Source: Nansenia antarctica (taxonomy: Eukaryota > Chordata > Actinopteri > Argentiniformes > Microstomatidae). Taken from it: 64,000 bases of DNA. The stretch lies in the NCBI GenBank assembly GCA_963989245.1, contig CAXDII010000002.1, positions 1-64,000 of the forward strand, written 5' to 3'. The notes beneath the pieces are model-generated. The model was not told the origin of the DNA and searched no databases. It worked only from the letters and a program-made list of their open reading frames with translations. The position numbers were made by a program, and so were the translations under genes. Position 1 is the stretch's first letter. Every line of letters starts with the position of its first letter. This document shows, in pieces, positions 37,646 to 52,609 of this stretch.

Positions 37646-38077
37646 CCTCCCGTAATGTAATATCGCCGACTACTGGTGTGGAATGCTCAATGACAGCGTT
37701 TATATTGCGTTCATGCGTATGCATGTGGATACAGACATTCTTTATAAACATGCTGGTGTGGACGGTAATATTTTTACATACGAAAAACGTTTATCAAAAA
37801 AGCGTATAGGTGTGGACAGGGCCGTAGATGCACTGGCTTACGTGTCATTTGGGCATTATTTCAACAAGGAAGGTCAACTTTGACGTACCTTGCCTGTCTC
37901 CCGGCTCTGTTAAATGTCCTGCAGAGTTCGCAGGCAAGGCGACAGGTGCAGCCAATTACTAATTAGGGTGAGCTTCCCTAGGCCGTCACACGACATTATT
38001 ATAACCGGACAGCCCAGTAATAACGTGAAGTTAGCTAGTGACATACTTAATTGTACCCAAAATGACAGAGGATATTA

Positions 38078-39140
38078 GTGATGGGGGAAACGAAGCTTTC
38101 GACGCAATTGACAGTTCGACACAATTGTGTCGAAAAAAGTGTCGATCTATCGATGCAGTCGATACAGCAGCTCCACAATGACATCTGCTGGTCAGGTCAT
38201 GGTACAGCAGCTCCATAATGCCATCTGCTGGTCAGGTCGTGGTATGGCGGCTCTATCGACTGATTCACAAGTCAGGAATTTGAGGCAAAATACAATAAGC
38301 CCACCGTCATCTGTGATGTCTTGTTCAATAAAGGTGCTGTGACAAACTATGTCGATGTGTCTGTGGCCATATATGTGGTCTTAAATGTTGGTGTGTCTAG
38401 TAGACTATAATAAATACATATGAATAAATAAATAAATGCAACTGTTGTGTCCATTTCTGATATGAATAGAATAGAATTTGCCATTTAGCAAACGCTTTTA
38501 ATCCAAAAGCTACTTACAGGGACATTCCCCTTGGAGTAATTGTAGTACTCAAGGGCACACTAGTGGTGTTGTTTCAGGCAGGATTTGAACTCACAACCTT
38601 CCGATCACCAGTCCAATTCACTATTCACTCCACTATCCCCTTGACATGTAATTGGAGCAGATATAAATGGTCAACATGTCATAACAGGGCCAACAGTGTT
38701 GGGACGTGCTCGTGGAACAGGGAAAGAGTGCAAAACAAGGCTATATTGTGGGAACTGGACAGACTTGTGCTTATGTGAACAATCAAATATGTATTGCTTG
38801 TGTACATGAACAGGCAACGTTTTTTTTTATGTATATCTATCTGGCTAGCCTATGTGTTGCAATTATGAATCTATGACTATCTCTCTATGTTCTATGTCTA
38901 TCTATCAATATCTACCAATCTCCTGTCTATTTCTATCTCTATCTCTGTCTCTGTCAATAAATGTATTCTGTCTAGCGTCCGTATGTCTCCACTCTCACTA
39001 ATATGAGTGAGTTCCACGTCATTTTATGCAGAACGAAACTTGGACCACTGCCTCGTCTGCGGAATGATTGACACACCGGTCAGAGGTGCTCGTGTGACGT
39101 ACGAAGCTTCGTTCGAGTAATCACGTGTTTTTTGCCAATT
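38078..39140. mobile_element. hAT-like repeat hosting the start of the 30-bp array
   Basis: Begins GTGATGGGGGAAACGAAGCTT with several TCGACAC/GTGTCGA inversions. It contains GTACGAAGCTTCGTTCGAG at about 39100 and passes directly into the 30-bp array. The sequence after the array (41084-41140) again has CGACGC and GTGTCG motifs, so the array may have expanded inside this element. Boundaries uncertain. Confidence 0.4.
38480..38642 (-). repeat. tRNA-derived SINE, minus orientation
   Basis: Inverse of the SINE at 49254-49450: tail CCATTTAGCAAACGC on the left, then GGATTTGAACTCACAACCTT (inverse of box B) on the right. Confidence 0.75.
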
Positions 39141-39266
39141 TGACACAAGCATCGATACATTTGTATCTATTACTCTATCTACTGACACATTTGTATCTAT
39201 TACTCTATCTACTGATACATTTGTATCTATTACTCTATCTGATACATTTGTATCTATTACTCTATC
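39140..39266. repeat. 30-bp minisatellite, left part
   Basis: Units of TACATTTGTATCTATTACTC plus TATCTACTGA. Continues at 40436 after an inserted element. Confidence 0.95.
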
Positions 39267-40435
39267 CAGTGGAGCCCCTAGACTTTTGGGGGCCCTAAGC
39301 AAACAATATTATGGAGGCCCCTGGTAAGGGTCTTAGGCGGGTGACGATGTGGACATTTTAAAATGTATTTATTTCCTTGACACTAAAATATAATACGGTT
39401 TTACGAAGTTCGCGCATATGCGCGCGCTCGTGTGTGTGTAAGTAAAAAAACTGTCTGAAAGACTAGCGTCTCTTTTACAAAGGAGCCCTGGCCAAGACAG
39501 CCACAATACAACAATTACATTTGACAAAATAAAAGCACATAAAAACATGCAAAGCACATTACATAAAAACAGTAAAAACAGTAGAAACAGTAAAAACAGT
39601 ACATGACCACAGGTACAGTAGCACACCTAGTACACATTGCGACATACTGGACCACAAGTAGCATACAAATTACATGCAACATGGAGCATGTAAATGATAT
39701 TTATATAACGTACTTTTCATCTCAGCGGATTGTTTGGCGCGTCATACAATTACCAGCCAGACCCTGGTTGCGTCTCTCAGCGACTTTTTACTTTTGGCTC
39801 TATCTATCTATCTCGCTACAGGTGTCATATAACCCTAACCCATATCCTGTCATATAAAAGTACCTTATTGAATCTCCAGGTAATGTATTTCTGACATCCA
39901 TCACTTTTGCTGTCGTTAAGATACTTTATTTTTCTGTTTTGGTAGTCTGTCCAATGTGACAATTGCCCTCCTCCACCGGCCCTAGTTTTGGATCTAGCTT
40001 GCTGTTCATTATTTTCATGATAAAACGTCATAACATCTTCATATACACCATACAGTAGACACTGAACAGTAGACATAAGACATGTTCATAAATGTTTATC
40101 TTATATGTGTATATGTTTGTGAATATGTTTTCTGTTTTTTTGCACCTTCGGAAGAGCCACTACAATTTCATTGTATAGGCAACTGTACAACGACAATAAA
40201 GTCTATTCTATTCTATTCTATTCTATACAGGATAAATACTGATTAACAGTAGGCTACTTTGGCAAATGCCCATTGAACAGATGTATGTATTATCCTATCT
40301 TAAGAAAACTAATGTAACACTCCCATCTGGAAAAAAAAAAGTTTATTTTTTTTTTTTTTTTTTTGAATAAAAAATTTGAGGCCCTTTTTGTTTGGTGGCC
40401 CCAAGCAATTGCCTTGGTTGCCTCTATGGCCTCTG
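39267..40435. mobile_element. hAT-like insertion splitting the 30-bp minisatellite
   Basis: 1169 bp between two copies of ACTCTATC (39259-39266 and 40436-40443), an 8-bp target duplication consistent with hAT. Left end CAGTGGAGCCCC; the inverse of the right end is CAGAGGCCATAG, so terminal repeats are weak. It contains an unrelated LINE-like tail (AATAAAGTC then TTCTA repeats) at about 40195-40230. No open transposase. Confidence 0.7.
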
Positions 40436-41090
40436 ACTCTATCTACTGACACATTTGTATCTATTACTCTATCTACTGATACATTTGTATCTATTACTCT
40501 ATCTGATACATTTGTATCTATTACTCTATCTACTGATACATTTGTATCTATTACTCTATCTACTGATACATTTGTATCTATTACTCTATCTACTGATACA
40601 TGTGTATCTATTACTCTATCTACTGACACATTTGTATCTATTACTCTATCTGATACATTTGTATATATTACTCTATCTACTGATACATTTGTATCTATTA
40701 CTCTATCTACTGATACATTTGTATCTATTACTCTATATGATACATTTGTATCTATTACTCTATCTACTGATACATTTGTATCTATTACTCTATCTACTGA
40801 TACATTTGTATCTATTACTCTATCTACTGATACATTTGTATCTATTACTCTATCTACTGATACATTTGTATCTATTACTCTATCTATCTGATACATTTGT
40901 ATCTATTACTCTATCTACTGATACATTTGTATATATTACTCTATCTACTGATACATTTGTATCTATTACTCTGTCTATATGATACATTTGTATATATTAC
41001 TCTATCTACTGATACATTTGTATCTATTACTCTATCTACTGATACATTTGTATCTATTACTCTATCTACTGATACATTTGTATCGACGCA
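40436..41090. repeat. 30-bp minisatellite, right part (about 22 units)
   Basis: Same unit as 39140-39266. All frames stay open because 30 is a multiple of three, giving false frames repeating a ten-residue block. Confidence 0.96.
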
Positions 41091-41319
41091 CATTGTGTCG
41101 GAAGATCGACGCTGTGTCGTGACTACTGCGTCGAGCGTAACATCACATGAACACTGTTCTTGGCCTCTGTCCAACACCACTCCCTCTACACTACAGCTCC
41201 AGGGCAACAGAACCAGGAAGTGTCCCCGCCCTCAAAGCACTAAACACTTCTAGAGAAACGAAACTTATCACTGATACTCTGTCCTGACGCTGTTCTGTCT
41301 GGCAGTGTTTGAAGCAAAA

Positions 41320-44394
<3,075 letters not shown>

Positions 44395-44992
44395 AGGTCT
44401 CTGTTAGAGTGGTGCTTTATCATAACCTATTATTCTGTAGAAACATCTTTCTCTGTGATTTAGTCTTCAGAGTTGTATCATTATATCATCATCACATATT
44501 CAATATAACATGCTCTGTTCCAGAAATAATGTATTTTTAGACTGGTGCCTTGGTCCATATATTAGTGTCGATTCAAACTATTCTGTTGGACATCTGTCAT
44601 GGCAGAAGCCTTTTCTGATACTTAAATGTTGTTTATAGTTTATGCTCTAGAAAGTGTATGTTGATTAATGCTTCCCATGTGAAATCTCCATGCTATGATA
44701 GTGTTCCCATGGTCAATGTCTCCCTGTCAGTCCACATGTAAATGTTCCTTATGTACTGATCACAGATTATGAATGTGTTTCTGTACTGATCACAGGTTAT
44801 GAATGTGTTTCTGTACTGGTATGAACCAGTCTGGGTGTTTGCTCCATGTGATAGGATCACCAAGGTGTCAGCTCAGAGGGACACAACTATGTAGATCCAA
44901 GACGTCTCTCTGACTATTCTGGAGCTAAAGAACACTGGATATCTGTTATAGAAAATGAACCTGTGTTGTACAACATAAAATCATTAACATGG

Positions 44993-44998
44993 AATAAA
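44993..44998 (+). promoter_or_regulatory. Predicted poly(A) signal of TRIM B
   Basis: AATAAA 599 nt past the stop codon, the same distance as in copy A. Confidence 0.55.
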
Positions 44999-45820
44999 TC
45001 ACAAATCTTCAAATTGAGGAACGTTTCTTTTGTCTTTGTATATCCACATGATTGCTCCTCTGTGCATCTCTGCTTATTAAGGTGATATGAATGAGAGGGA
45101 GGTAAGAGACTAGGTTATGTTATGTTACTATGTTATTGACATAATCCCGGTAGAGAAACATCTTTGTGATAACCCAGGAGACATGAATCAGGAAGTGGAG
45201 GAAGCGGTGTTGCAGCATATTAGTTGGTCAACTGTATAAAGTAACTGCATGGTGGTACACTACTAGGTAGTACCCTAGTGGTACTGTATGTATACTGTAT
45301 GTAGGACTCAGGCTAGCGGTTCAGGCAAGCCTGGCCGGGCACTAGGGGGAGCTGTTGATAATGGTTTCCACAGGGCTAGCTTGAGGCCTGCTGCTCACTT
45401 CATCGCTGCACAGGGGCTACCTGCAGGCCTAATCTCCACTCTATAAATCAGGTGTATGTTGGTGTTCCCGCCACTAGATGGCGGAAAGAGTCCAGTGTTT
45501 ATCAACCCCACTGGTAGTTTTCCACACCAGCGTCTCAGAAGTTCCCTCCGACAGAGTGAAACTTACACACCCGATCATAGTGAAACATCCTCAATTTCAT
45601 TAAGACAGCTCTTTTTAGAACAACACTCATTATAGGTGCTTTCTCTTTCTATGACCTAGACTAGGAACAATATGATGTTGCTGTAGCGAGAGGAATGGCT
45701 GCTCAGGTGTGGTGAGTTAGATAGAGCGTCTTCATCAGTGGCCAAGGTATAGCCCGATCCAGTATAGCCTGGTCTAGTATAGCCCGGTCCAGTATAGCTT
45801 GGTCTAGTCCTGGTCCAGTA

Positions 45821-46515
45821 CACCCAACATAGTGTGACACCCAACATAATGTGACACCCAACATAGCCTGACACCCAACATAATGTGACACCCAACATAA
45901 TGTGACACCCAACATAGCCTGACACCCAACATAATGTGACACCCAACATAATGTGACACCCAACATAGCCTGACACCCAACATAATGTGACACCCAACAT
46001 AGCCTGACACCCAACATAATGTGACACCCAACATAGCCTGACACCCAACATAGTGTGACACCCAACCTAATGTGACACCCAACATAGCCTGACACCCAAC
46101 ATAATGTGACACCCAACATAGCCTGACACCCAACATAATGTGACACCCAACATAGCCTGACACCCAACATAGCCTGACACCCAACATAGTGTGACACCCA
46201 ATGTAGCCTGACACCCAACATAGTGTGACACCCAACATAGTGTGACACCCAACATAGTGTGACACCCAACATAGTGTGACACCCAATGTAGCCTGACACC
46301 CAACGTAGCCTGACACCCAACATAGCCTGACACCCAACATAGTGTGACACCCAACATAGCCTGACACCCAACATAGCGTGACACCCAACATAGTGTGACA
46401 CCCAACATAGTGTGACACCCAACATAGCCTGACACCCAACATAGTGTGACACCCAACATAGCCTGACACCCAACATAGCCTGACACCCAACATAGTGTGA
46501 CACCCAACATAGCCT
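45821..46515. repeat. 17-bp minisatellite, inverted copy (about 41 units)
   Basis: Inverse of 5763-6640, about ten units shorter. Confidence 0.97.
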
Positions 46516-46918
46516 TTTTCTCATAAAGAACGATTAGTTGACTCAGTTTAACGATTCACGTGGAACCGAAGCTAATCGGACTGTTATGAACATCCTTCTG
46601 ATTTCTCTCCCTCGGTAGATGATCAACAGCCAACTGCTGACAACTTTGACAGGGAGACGATCGCAAGGATGATCATCATCATCCTTATTTTTTGTGATGA
46701 TCCCCCCCAAAAAACAGGGTGTGTCCCAATTCTCTACCCTTCACTTGTGCACTTCCTCTCTTGCATCTAAAAGTACTGGATAGGTGCAAGCATGGCTGGA
46801 GAGACGGTCCACCATATTCCTTACATCGCTCCATTCCTTTATAAACACATGAGGAGGATGCTTCAGGAGAAGGGTGGAGAATCAGAAGACAGCCCTGGTT
46901 TGACAAGCCATCACCCCA

Positions 46919-47310
46919 CCATCATCCTAAGGTCATCCATCCCCCTCTGATCATCCATCACCCTAAGATCATCCATCGCCCTAAGATCATCCATCACCCC
47001 ACATCCATCCCACTACGATCGTCCATCACCCCACCATCATCCATCGCCCTAAGATCATCCATCCCCCCACCATCATCCATCCCCATAACATCATCCATCC
47101 TGCCCTACGATCATCCATCATCCATCCCCCTAAGATCATCCATCCCCCTACGATCATTCATCCCCCTAAGATCATCCATCCCCCTACGATCATCCATCCC
47201 CCTAACATCATCCATACCCCTAAGATCATTCATCCCCCTAAGATCATCCATCCCCCTAACATCATCCATCCCCCTACGATCATCCATTGCCCTACGATCA
47301 TCCATCCCCC
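46919..47310. repeat. 18-bp minisatellite, inverted copy
   Basis: Inverse of 4965-5365 (CCCCTAAGATCATCCATC type units). Confidence 0.9.
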
Positions 47311-47845
47311 TGTCAGTTTGGCAGCAATTAGTCCCAAAGAGGATTCTTCTTGCTGTCATGTTGAGGTTCCTGGTAGCTCAACCAGGGGAAAGTGACCAGT
47401 ATGCTCAGTGTTCCATTCTGGAACTCAGTGGAGTGGAGTGTGGAGCAGTGGAGGTTGATTCCGGAGCAGAAATTCCGGAGTTTCATTCCTCATTCCATTC
47501 CATGCATGACAACGAGTAGCCCAGCCTTGGGTTCCTGCCTCCACCAGCCTCCCCTGGTGGAGTGATGTCATCAACCAGACCTGAGAAGGCCTCTCGTTGG
47601 CCGAAATGTTGATTGGTAGAATAAAGCTGTTGGCAGGCACATGTTCAGTCAGTGTGTGCGGGGTTGTTCACCATTACCAATCCAAGTGCACTCGTGGAAT
47701 TTCCTATGCATTACGCCTGCAACTGATACAATGTCATTTCTGTGAAACATACCTCATTAATAAAACAGATAAAACATGTGAGACATGCGGTCAGTCGTAG
47801 GGTGGATTTTCTATGGAACCTTCCTTTTTGTCCTTGTGTGCATCG

Positions 47846-47846
47846 T

Positions 47847-47911
<65 letters not shown>
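47846..47911. repeat. (TG)n microsatellite at the Q' edge
   Basis: Homologue of the CA tract at 4388-4432. Confidence 0.95.
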
Positions 47912-47913
<2 letters not shown>

Positions 47914-47953
47914 TTGAGAAGAGAGTCACTTAAGATCCATTATTGTGTGGACG

Positions 47954-50018
47954 CAGGGGCGCCGCTAGGGGGTGGTAAGTTAGGGCGATTCTAAGGGCCC
48001 AGCACTGACAGGGGCCCAAGAGAATCTTTTTAAAAATATATTATATTTATTATAATATTATTATTATCATAAGGAAGTTAATGTAGACGACTTCAAATTA
48101 TAATTCTATGTATTAAAAAAAGTTACAAAAGAAACAAACTGGAGTTTTGTTTCTCTATGTTTGACAAAATTAAGCCTTATTATTTACCCCTCTATTTATT
48201 AATTGCATGGTTCAGTCCACCGCGCGCGAGCTGCTTGACTAGAGGAACGTTACCGCAAACATTCTGACAAGGAGAGAGACGATGTCGTGAAAGGCGAAGA
48301 CAAAGTCAGGGTCTCAAAAGAGAAAAGTAAAAGTAAAGAACGAGGAGAGTGACAAAAAAAAGAAGAAAGGTATTCATTCACAGACCTTCTTTTGGGGCCC
48401 ATAACATGTAGGCTACCTAGACAACATTGTGTGGTTTAGCTCTAGCTAATCACTGTGTGGATGATCTAGTTAGCTCGCTATAGCTAATTAACATTAACTT
48501 CAAGTAAAGTTAACTTACAGTGCACTGTCAGTATAATTTCAGTTAAATGTATGAGATGAGGGCAATTTTGGTCCAAATATAGGTTATTAGAGCTCAGTGA
48601 ATTCAGCAGCTATGCACTCTTGCTATAGCTAGCTAGCTAACTAGTATAATGTTACATGCTAATCACGTCATGCACAGATGCAGCTTCAGGATCAGGACTC
48701 CTTCCCTCAACCCACCTCCCAGTTGAAGGAGAAGGAGGTGAGCAGTAGGAGTTTGGGGTTAACAAACAGATTTTGAATATTTTAATGTATGCTGCATTAC
48801 CATGCAAGCATTGAATACAACTTTAGCTAATATTCATGTTTAGTTAATAGTTATTCCAGTAATTGCAATAACATTGACCACTGGCATCTTAATAATATTG
48901 TTAGCTAGCTAGATAACATTTAAGTTAGCTAATCTGGTGTAATGTATGTATTACTATGTTAATATTATTATAGGACATATTATGAATTATGTACCTATGG
49001 ATACTCCATGCCAGGGCCCTCTTCAAGCCAGGCAGCCAGAGAGGAGAGCAGAGGCCAAGAGGCAGAAGAAGAAGAGCAAAAGTAACAAAGGACAATGATA
49101 GCAGCACAGCAAGTTGGCTTCATCACTAGATTTCAAGGATCTTATTAAAGATGTTGCTACTAAGAAGGCCCAGCGTTTAGCTTTGATTTGGTCTCTTTAC
49201 TCCTATCTTGAATAGTTGTGCATTAGGCTAGATATATATATATGTATATATATGGTGGGTAGTGGTGGTCTAGTGGATAGTGAGTTGGACTTGGGATCGG
49301 AAGGTTGTGAGTTCAAATCCCGCCTGAAACCACACCACTACTAGTGTGCCCTTGGGTAAGGCACTTAGCCCTCAGTTACTCCAGGGGGAATGTCCCTGTA
49401 ATTCGTAATTGTAAGTCGCTTTGGATAAAAGCGTCTGCTAAATGGCAAAATTATTAAAAATTATATTAAAATTATATAGTTTTTAGCTCTCCGGGTATAC
49501 TATTCCACAGTACTGCCGCAGTGGGTATAAATGACCTTTTCCCATTTCACTATTCAATTTCGCTGGCACCATGTCTGTGTTGTCCCTCTTGTATAAGACA
49601 CTTTTGTCTTTGTGTGAAACAAGCAATGCTGAGTCAGTAAATATCTCTGCTGTAATTCTTCATTGATATAATCCTGACAGTATTATGGCCAACTGATTTT
49701 TAAAAGATCTACATTTATTTAGACACAATACCACCCCATTAAAATAATATTTTTTACTTTTTGTGTGATTTATACTTTTATAATTGGGTTCAAATCCTCA
49801 TTTAATTATACTTTTGTCCTTGTGTTGTTCAAGTCTTAATTTAATAAGTTAAAGAATGTTGAGATTTCTTTGCTGAATTGTTGATTTCTGTATTACTGTA
49901 ATTTTAAATTACATTTACAAAAGATGGCCATCATTGGATTGGTTGATGGGTGGTTTAGGTGGGGGGGGCCCAAAATGATATTCTGTCATGGGGCCCAGAA
50001 TCTCTAGCGGCGCCCCTG
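47954..50018. mobile_element. hAT-like element at the Q' breakpoint
   Basis: 2065 bp with termini CAGGGGCGCCGCTAG and the exact inverse CTAGCGGCGCCCCTG. Near 48280-48360 a short basic, Lys-rich frame (KSKSKERGE, broken by stops) suggests a decayed hAT/ZMYM-like first exon. It holds a SINE at 49254-49450. Unlike the other hAT elements here, the flanks do not match (GTGTGGACG left, CCCCCCACC right): no target duplication. Confidence 0.75.
49254..49450 (+). repeat. tRNA-derived SINE inside the hAT-like element
   Basis: tRNA-like head (GGTCTAGTGGATAGTGAG as box A, GTTGTGAGTTCAAATCC as box B), core, then tail GTAAGTCGCTTTGGATAAAA with GCGTCTGCTAAATG. The minus-strand relative is 38480-38642. Confidence 0.82.
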
Positions 50019-50108
50019 CCCCCCACCCCTGAAGACCCTGGGCCTGGCTGGGCCGTCGCGATTCCAGAGGCTCTGGCGCCACCTAGTGGCTCAGAGGAGA
50101 ATGACAGC
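50019..50108 (+). CDS. Unrecognised exon-like fragment
   Basis: Frame TPEDPGPGWAVAIPEALAP to SEENDS, ending at a strong donor AGC|GTGAGTGTG. Cut on the left by the hAT-like element. The next exon-like frame (50406, phase 0) is compatible. Family unknown; may be the broken 3' end of a gene. Confidence 0.3.
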
Positions 50109-50335
50109 GTGAGTGTGTAGTAGTAAAGTGGGATCCTTTGGACGGCCTTAACCCTTAACTCTCACCTTAACCCTAACTTTAAACATAACCCTAACCTAAC
50201 CTAACTTAACGTAAACAACTTCAATGTCAGATTTCAGTCAGGTAGTCCCAAGCACCAAACCTATTTAGCATTTACAGAGATTTGAATCCTTTTTTACTTC
50301 ACTGTGTGTGTGCTGTACCTACCTCATCCTCATCA

Positions 50336-50337
<2 letters not shown>

Positions 50338-50376
<39 letters not shown>
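50338..50376. repeat. (TG)n microsatellite
   Basis: TG tract directly before the start of tandem unit 50377. Confidence 0.92.
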
Positions 50377-50382
<6 letters not shown>

Positions 50383-50405
50383 CTATTTGGTTGTGTTGGT
50401 CTTAG

Positions 50406-50591
50406 TGCGTCACAGGACAGTGGTCTCTGTTGGGTGGTGATGACACCGGTACTGGCCCGTGTTCCAACACCCACACGGCCCCCCCAGCCCCCCAGGCCCC
50501 CCCGGCCCGGTCCCTCAGAGGCGCTGACCCGCTTGGACCCCCCACTTCCCTGAACACGTGTCCGACTCCCAGCTCAACAACCTCACCCTGA
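50406..50591 (+). CDS. Pro-rich exon-like frame, unit 1 (61 codons plus stop)
   Basis: After acceptor TTGGTCTTAG the frame reads CVTGQWSLLGGDDTGTGPCS, then Pro/Ala-rich text, ending PSSTTSP-stop. In phase with the fragment at 50019-50108. In unit 2 (52639-52816) an 8-nt shorter C-rich run breaks the frame. Unrecognised; possibly a decayed terminal exon. Confidence 0.28.
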   Translation, partial: CVTGQWSLLGGDDTGTGPCSNTHTAPPAPQAPPARSLRGADPLGPPTSLNTCPTPSSTTSP

Positions 50592-51280
50592 TGTGAGAGT
50601 GAGGAGGAAGGGGTGGGGGGGAGGTAGATGAGGAGAAAGGGGTGGGGGGGAGGTAGATGAGGAGGAAGGGGTGGGGGGGAGGTAGATGAGGAGGAAGGGG
50701 TGGGGGGGAGGTAGATGAGGAGGAAGGGGTGGGGGGGAGGTAGATGAGGAGGAAGGGGTGGGGGGGAGGTAGGGAAAGGAAGAGCGAGGGAGAGGAGAGG
50801 AGGTCTGATACAGAGGAGGGGGGGGGGGGAGAACTGGAGGAGGGGGAGGAGAACTGGAGGAGGGGGGGAGGGCGAGATAGAAAAGACAGAGTAGAAGTAG
50901 AGTGTTTCCTCTGGTAAGCAGGAGGTCACCGGGAGGTTAATGCTTCTGAGAGAGAGGGAGGCGTGTTCCCGCAGTGAAGGGAAAACAACAACGAGGATGC
51001 CCTGCGGTTACACTGATCCTAAACCATCTGGATAGGCTAGAAGGTGTCAGAGCCACTGTAATAAACCTCTCAGATAACAGAGAGAGAGGGATTAGCGATC
51101 AGTCTTCAGTCAAGACTTTCAGCACCAGAGGATAATATCACAATGTTATGATGTGTATGCTAACAGCTTAAACAGGCTTTTCCAAGGTCATTCGAATTCA
51201 GATGCACTATGTTGAGTTCCCCCGCATAAATGACATTTTGTGTGTGTGTGTGTGTGCGTGTGTGTGCATCTTTCTGTCTG

Positions 51281-51415
51281 TCTGCCTACCTGTCTGTCTT
51301 GTCTGCCTGCCTGTCTGCCTACCTGTCTGTCTTGTCTGCCTGTCTGTCTACCTGTCTATCTGCCTACCTGTCTGTCTACCTGCCTGTCTGCCTGTCTGTC
51401 TGCCTGCCTATCCTA
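51281..51415. repeat. (CTGT/CTGC)n microsatellite, unit 1
   Basis: Tetranucleotide tract with CTAC variants; twice as long in unit 2 (53465-53740). Confidence 0.93.
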
Positions 51416-51784
51416 ACTAGTGAGGAAGAGGAGGAGGAAGCTGGAGGTCTATGTAGTAGTAAAAAACAAGTAAATGTTTACTTTAGGACCTAAAGCAGCT
51501 ATCAGTGATTTTATGACTAATATAAAGGGAGGGGGTGGAGGGGGGGAGGGGGGATGTGTTGGGACATGTACTCAGACCCCCTTTCAAGGCCAGTGGTAAT
51601 GGTGCTAGTGGAGGTGCCAGGCAGTCTCCTGGATATCTGAGCCAACACTAGACAATCAGAGGACAGAGATCAGGGGGGAATGATTAACTGGCCTGAACAG
51701 TTCAAAAGGTCGTCACTGGGCAGAGGAGCCGAGCCGGAGCCAGACAAGCCGGAGCCAGACAGCAGAGGAGGAGGATGGCAGTGA

Positions 51785-51930
51785 TGGCTACCAGCACACC
51801 TGATTCAACTAATCAAGTACAAATCTTAATTGCTTTGTCCTTGATTAGTTGAATCAGGTGTGCTGGTGGTGGAACAGATCAAATATGTGGTGCCCCGAGG
51901 AGAGGGTTGGGAAACACTGCTCTAGTCTAT
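51785..51930. mobile_element. Foldback MITE, unit 1
   Basis: ACCAGCACACCTGATTCAAC followed by TAATCAAG is mirrored about 45 bp later by CTTGATTAGTTGAATCAGG then TGTGCTGGT. Then GGTTGGGAAACACTGCT. Resembles a hAT-type MITE common in salmonid genomes (from memory). Identical in unit 2 at about 54108-54250. Confidence 0.7.
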
Positions 51931-52609
51931 AGAATGATGTAGAAGCCACACACTCTAGTACCAGATGCAGAAGTGTAGATTTTAATTGGCAAAGGCTACG
52001 GCCAAAACCGTTGTCAATTAAAATATTTTGCATCTGGAACTTGAGTGCGGCGGCTTCTACTTCATTCAACAGTATTCTGCTCCGTCGCCAGCACCTCGCC
52101 TAAGTTTTCTGCGGTGTGTGTTCTCTTCTTTTTCAATTATACTCTAGTCTATAACAGAAAACGTGAAGGGGGTCAGAATACTTTCCGAAGCCACTGTACA
52201 TCAGTGGTTGGGCTGCTGTGTTGCTACAAAAGTAATAACGGAGAGAGGACAAGAATATATGAACGCCACAAAGGCCCTTATTTTTCATACACACATCCTC
52301 ACAACACATTGGACTCAGCTGCACTCAGGCTAATTGAGTCTTAATTGGACCGACATTGGAATGTGAGGCATGTTTGGTGATCAATAATTTCAAAACACAC
52401 AGGATTGACCAATTAAGATATTATTATTGTTCAGACATGAACATACAATTTAAAAGTTTAAAATGTTTGCATTATGGTTTTTGGTTTGGTAGTCATTGGG
52501 AAAAGTCTGTTATCCACATAATAAAAAATCACATTGTTATTGGCATTATTGTCGTCATGCATAAATGTACATCTCTAACATACGGAGCCCCTCTGGGGTC
52601 ACCTAGGAC

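Larger units (their letters stand above)
50377..52609 (+). repeat. 2.2-kb tandem duplication, unit 1
   Basis: Repeats directly and almost exactly at 52610-54928, from GTGTTCTATTTGG to CACCTAGGA. Contains an exon-like frame (50406-50591), a G-rich VNTR of about 30 bp (50600-50770; one more unit than copy 2), a CTGT/CTGC microsatellite (51281-51415) and a foldback MITE. Confidence 0.95.

Noticed and set aside
40309..41253. Frames repeating a ten-residue block on both strands
   Set aside because: 30-bp minisatellite artefact.
41305..41319. GTG start extending TRIM B
   Set aside because: The ATG at 41320 aligns with the copy A start directly before the RING; the extension is not conserved.
51202..51493. 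Cys/Leu-rich frames in the CTGT tracts (also 53395-53821)
   Set aside because: Tetranucleotide microsatellite artefacts.
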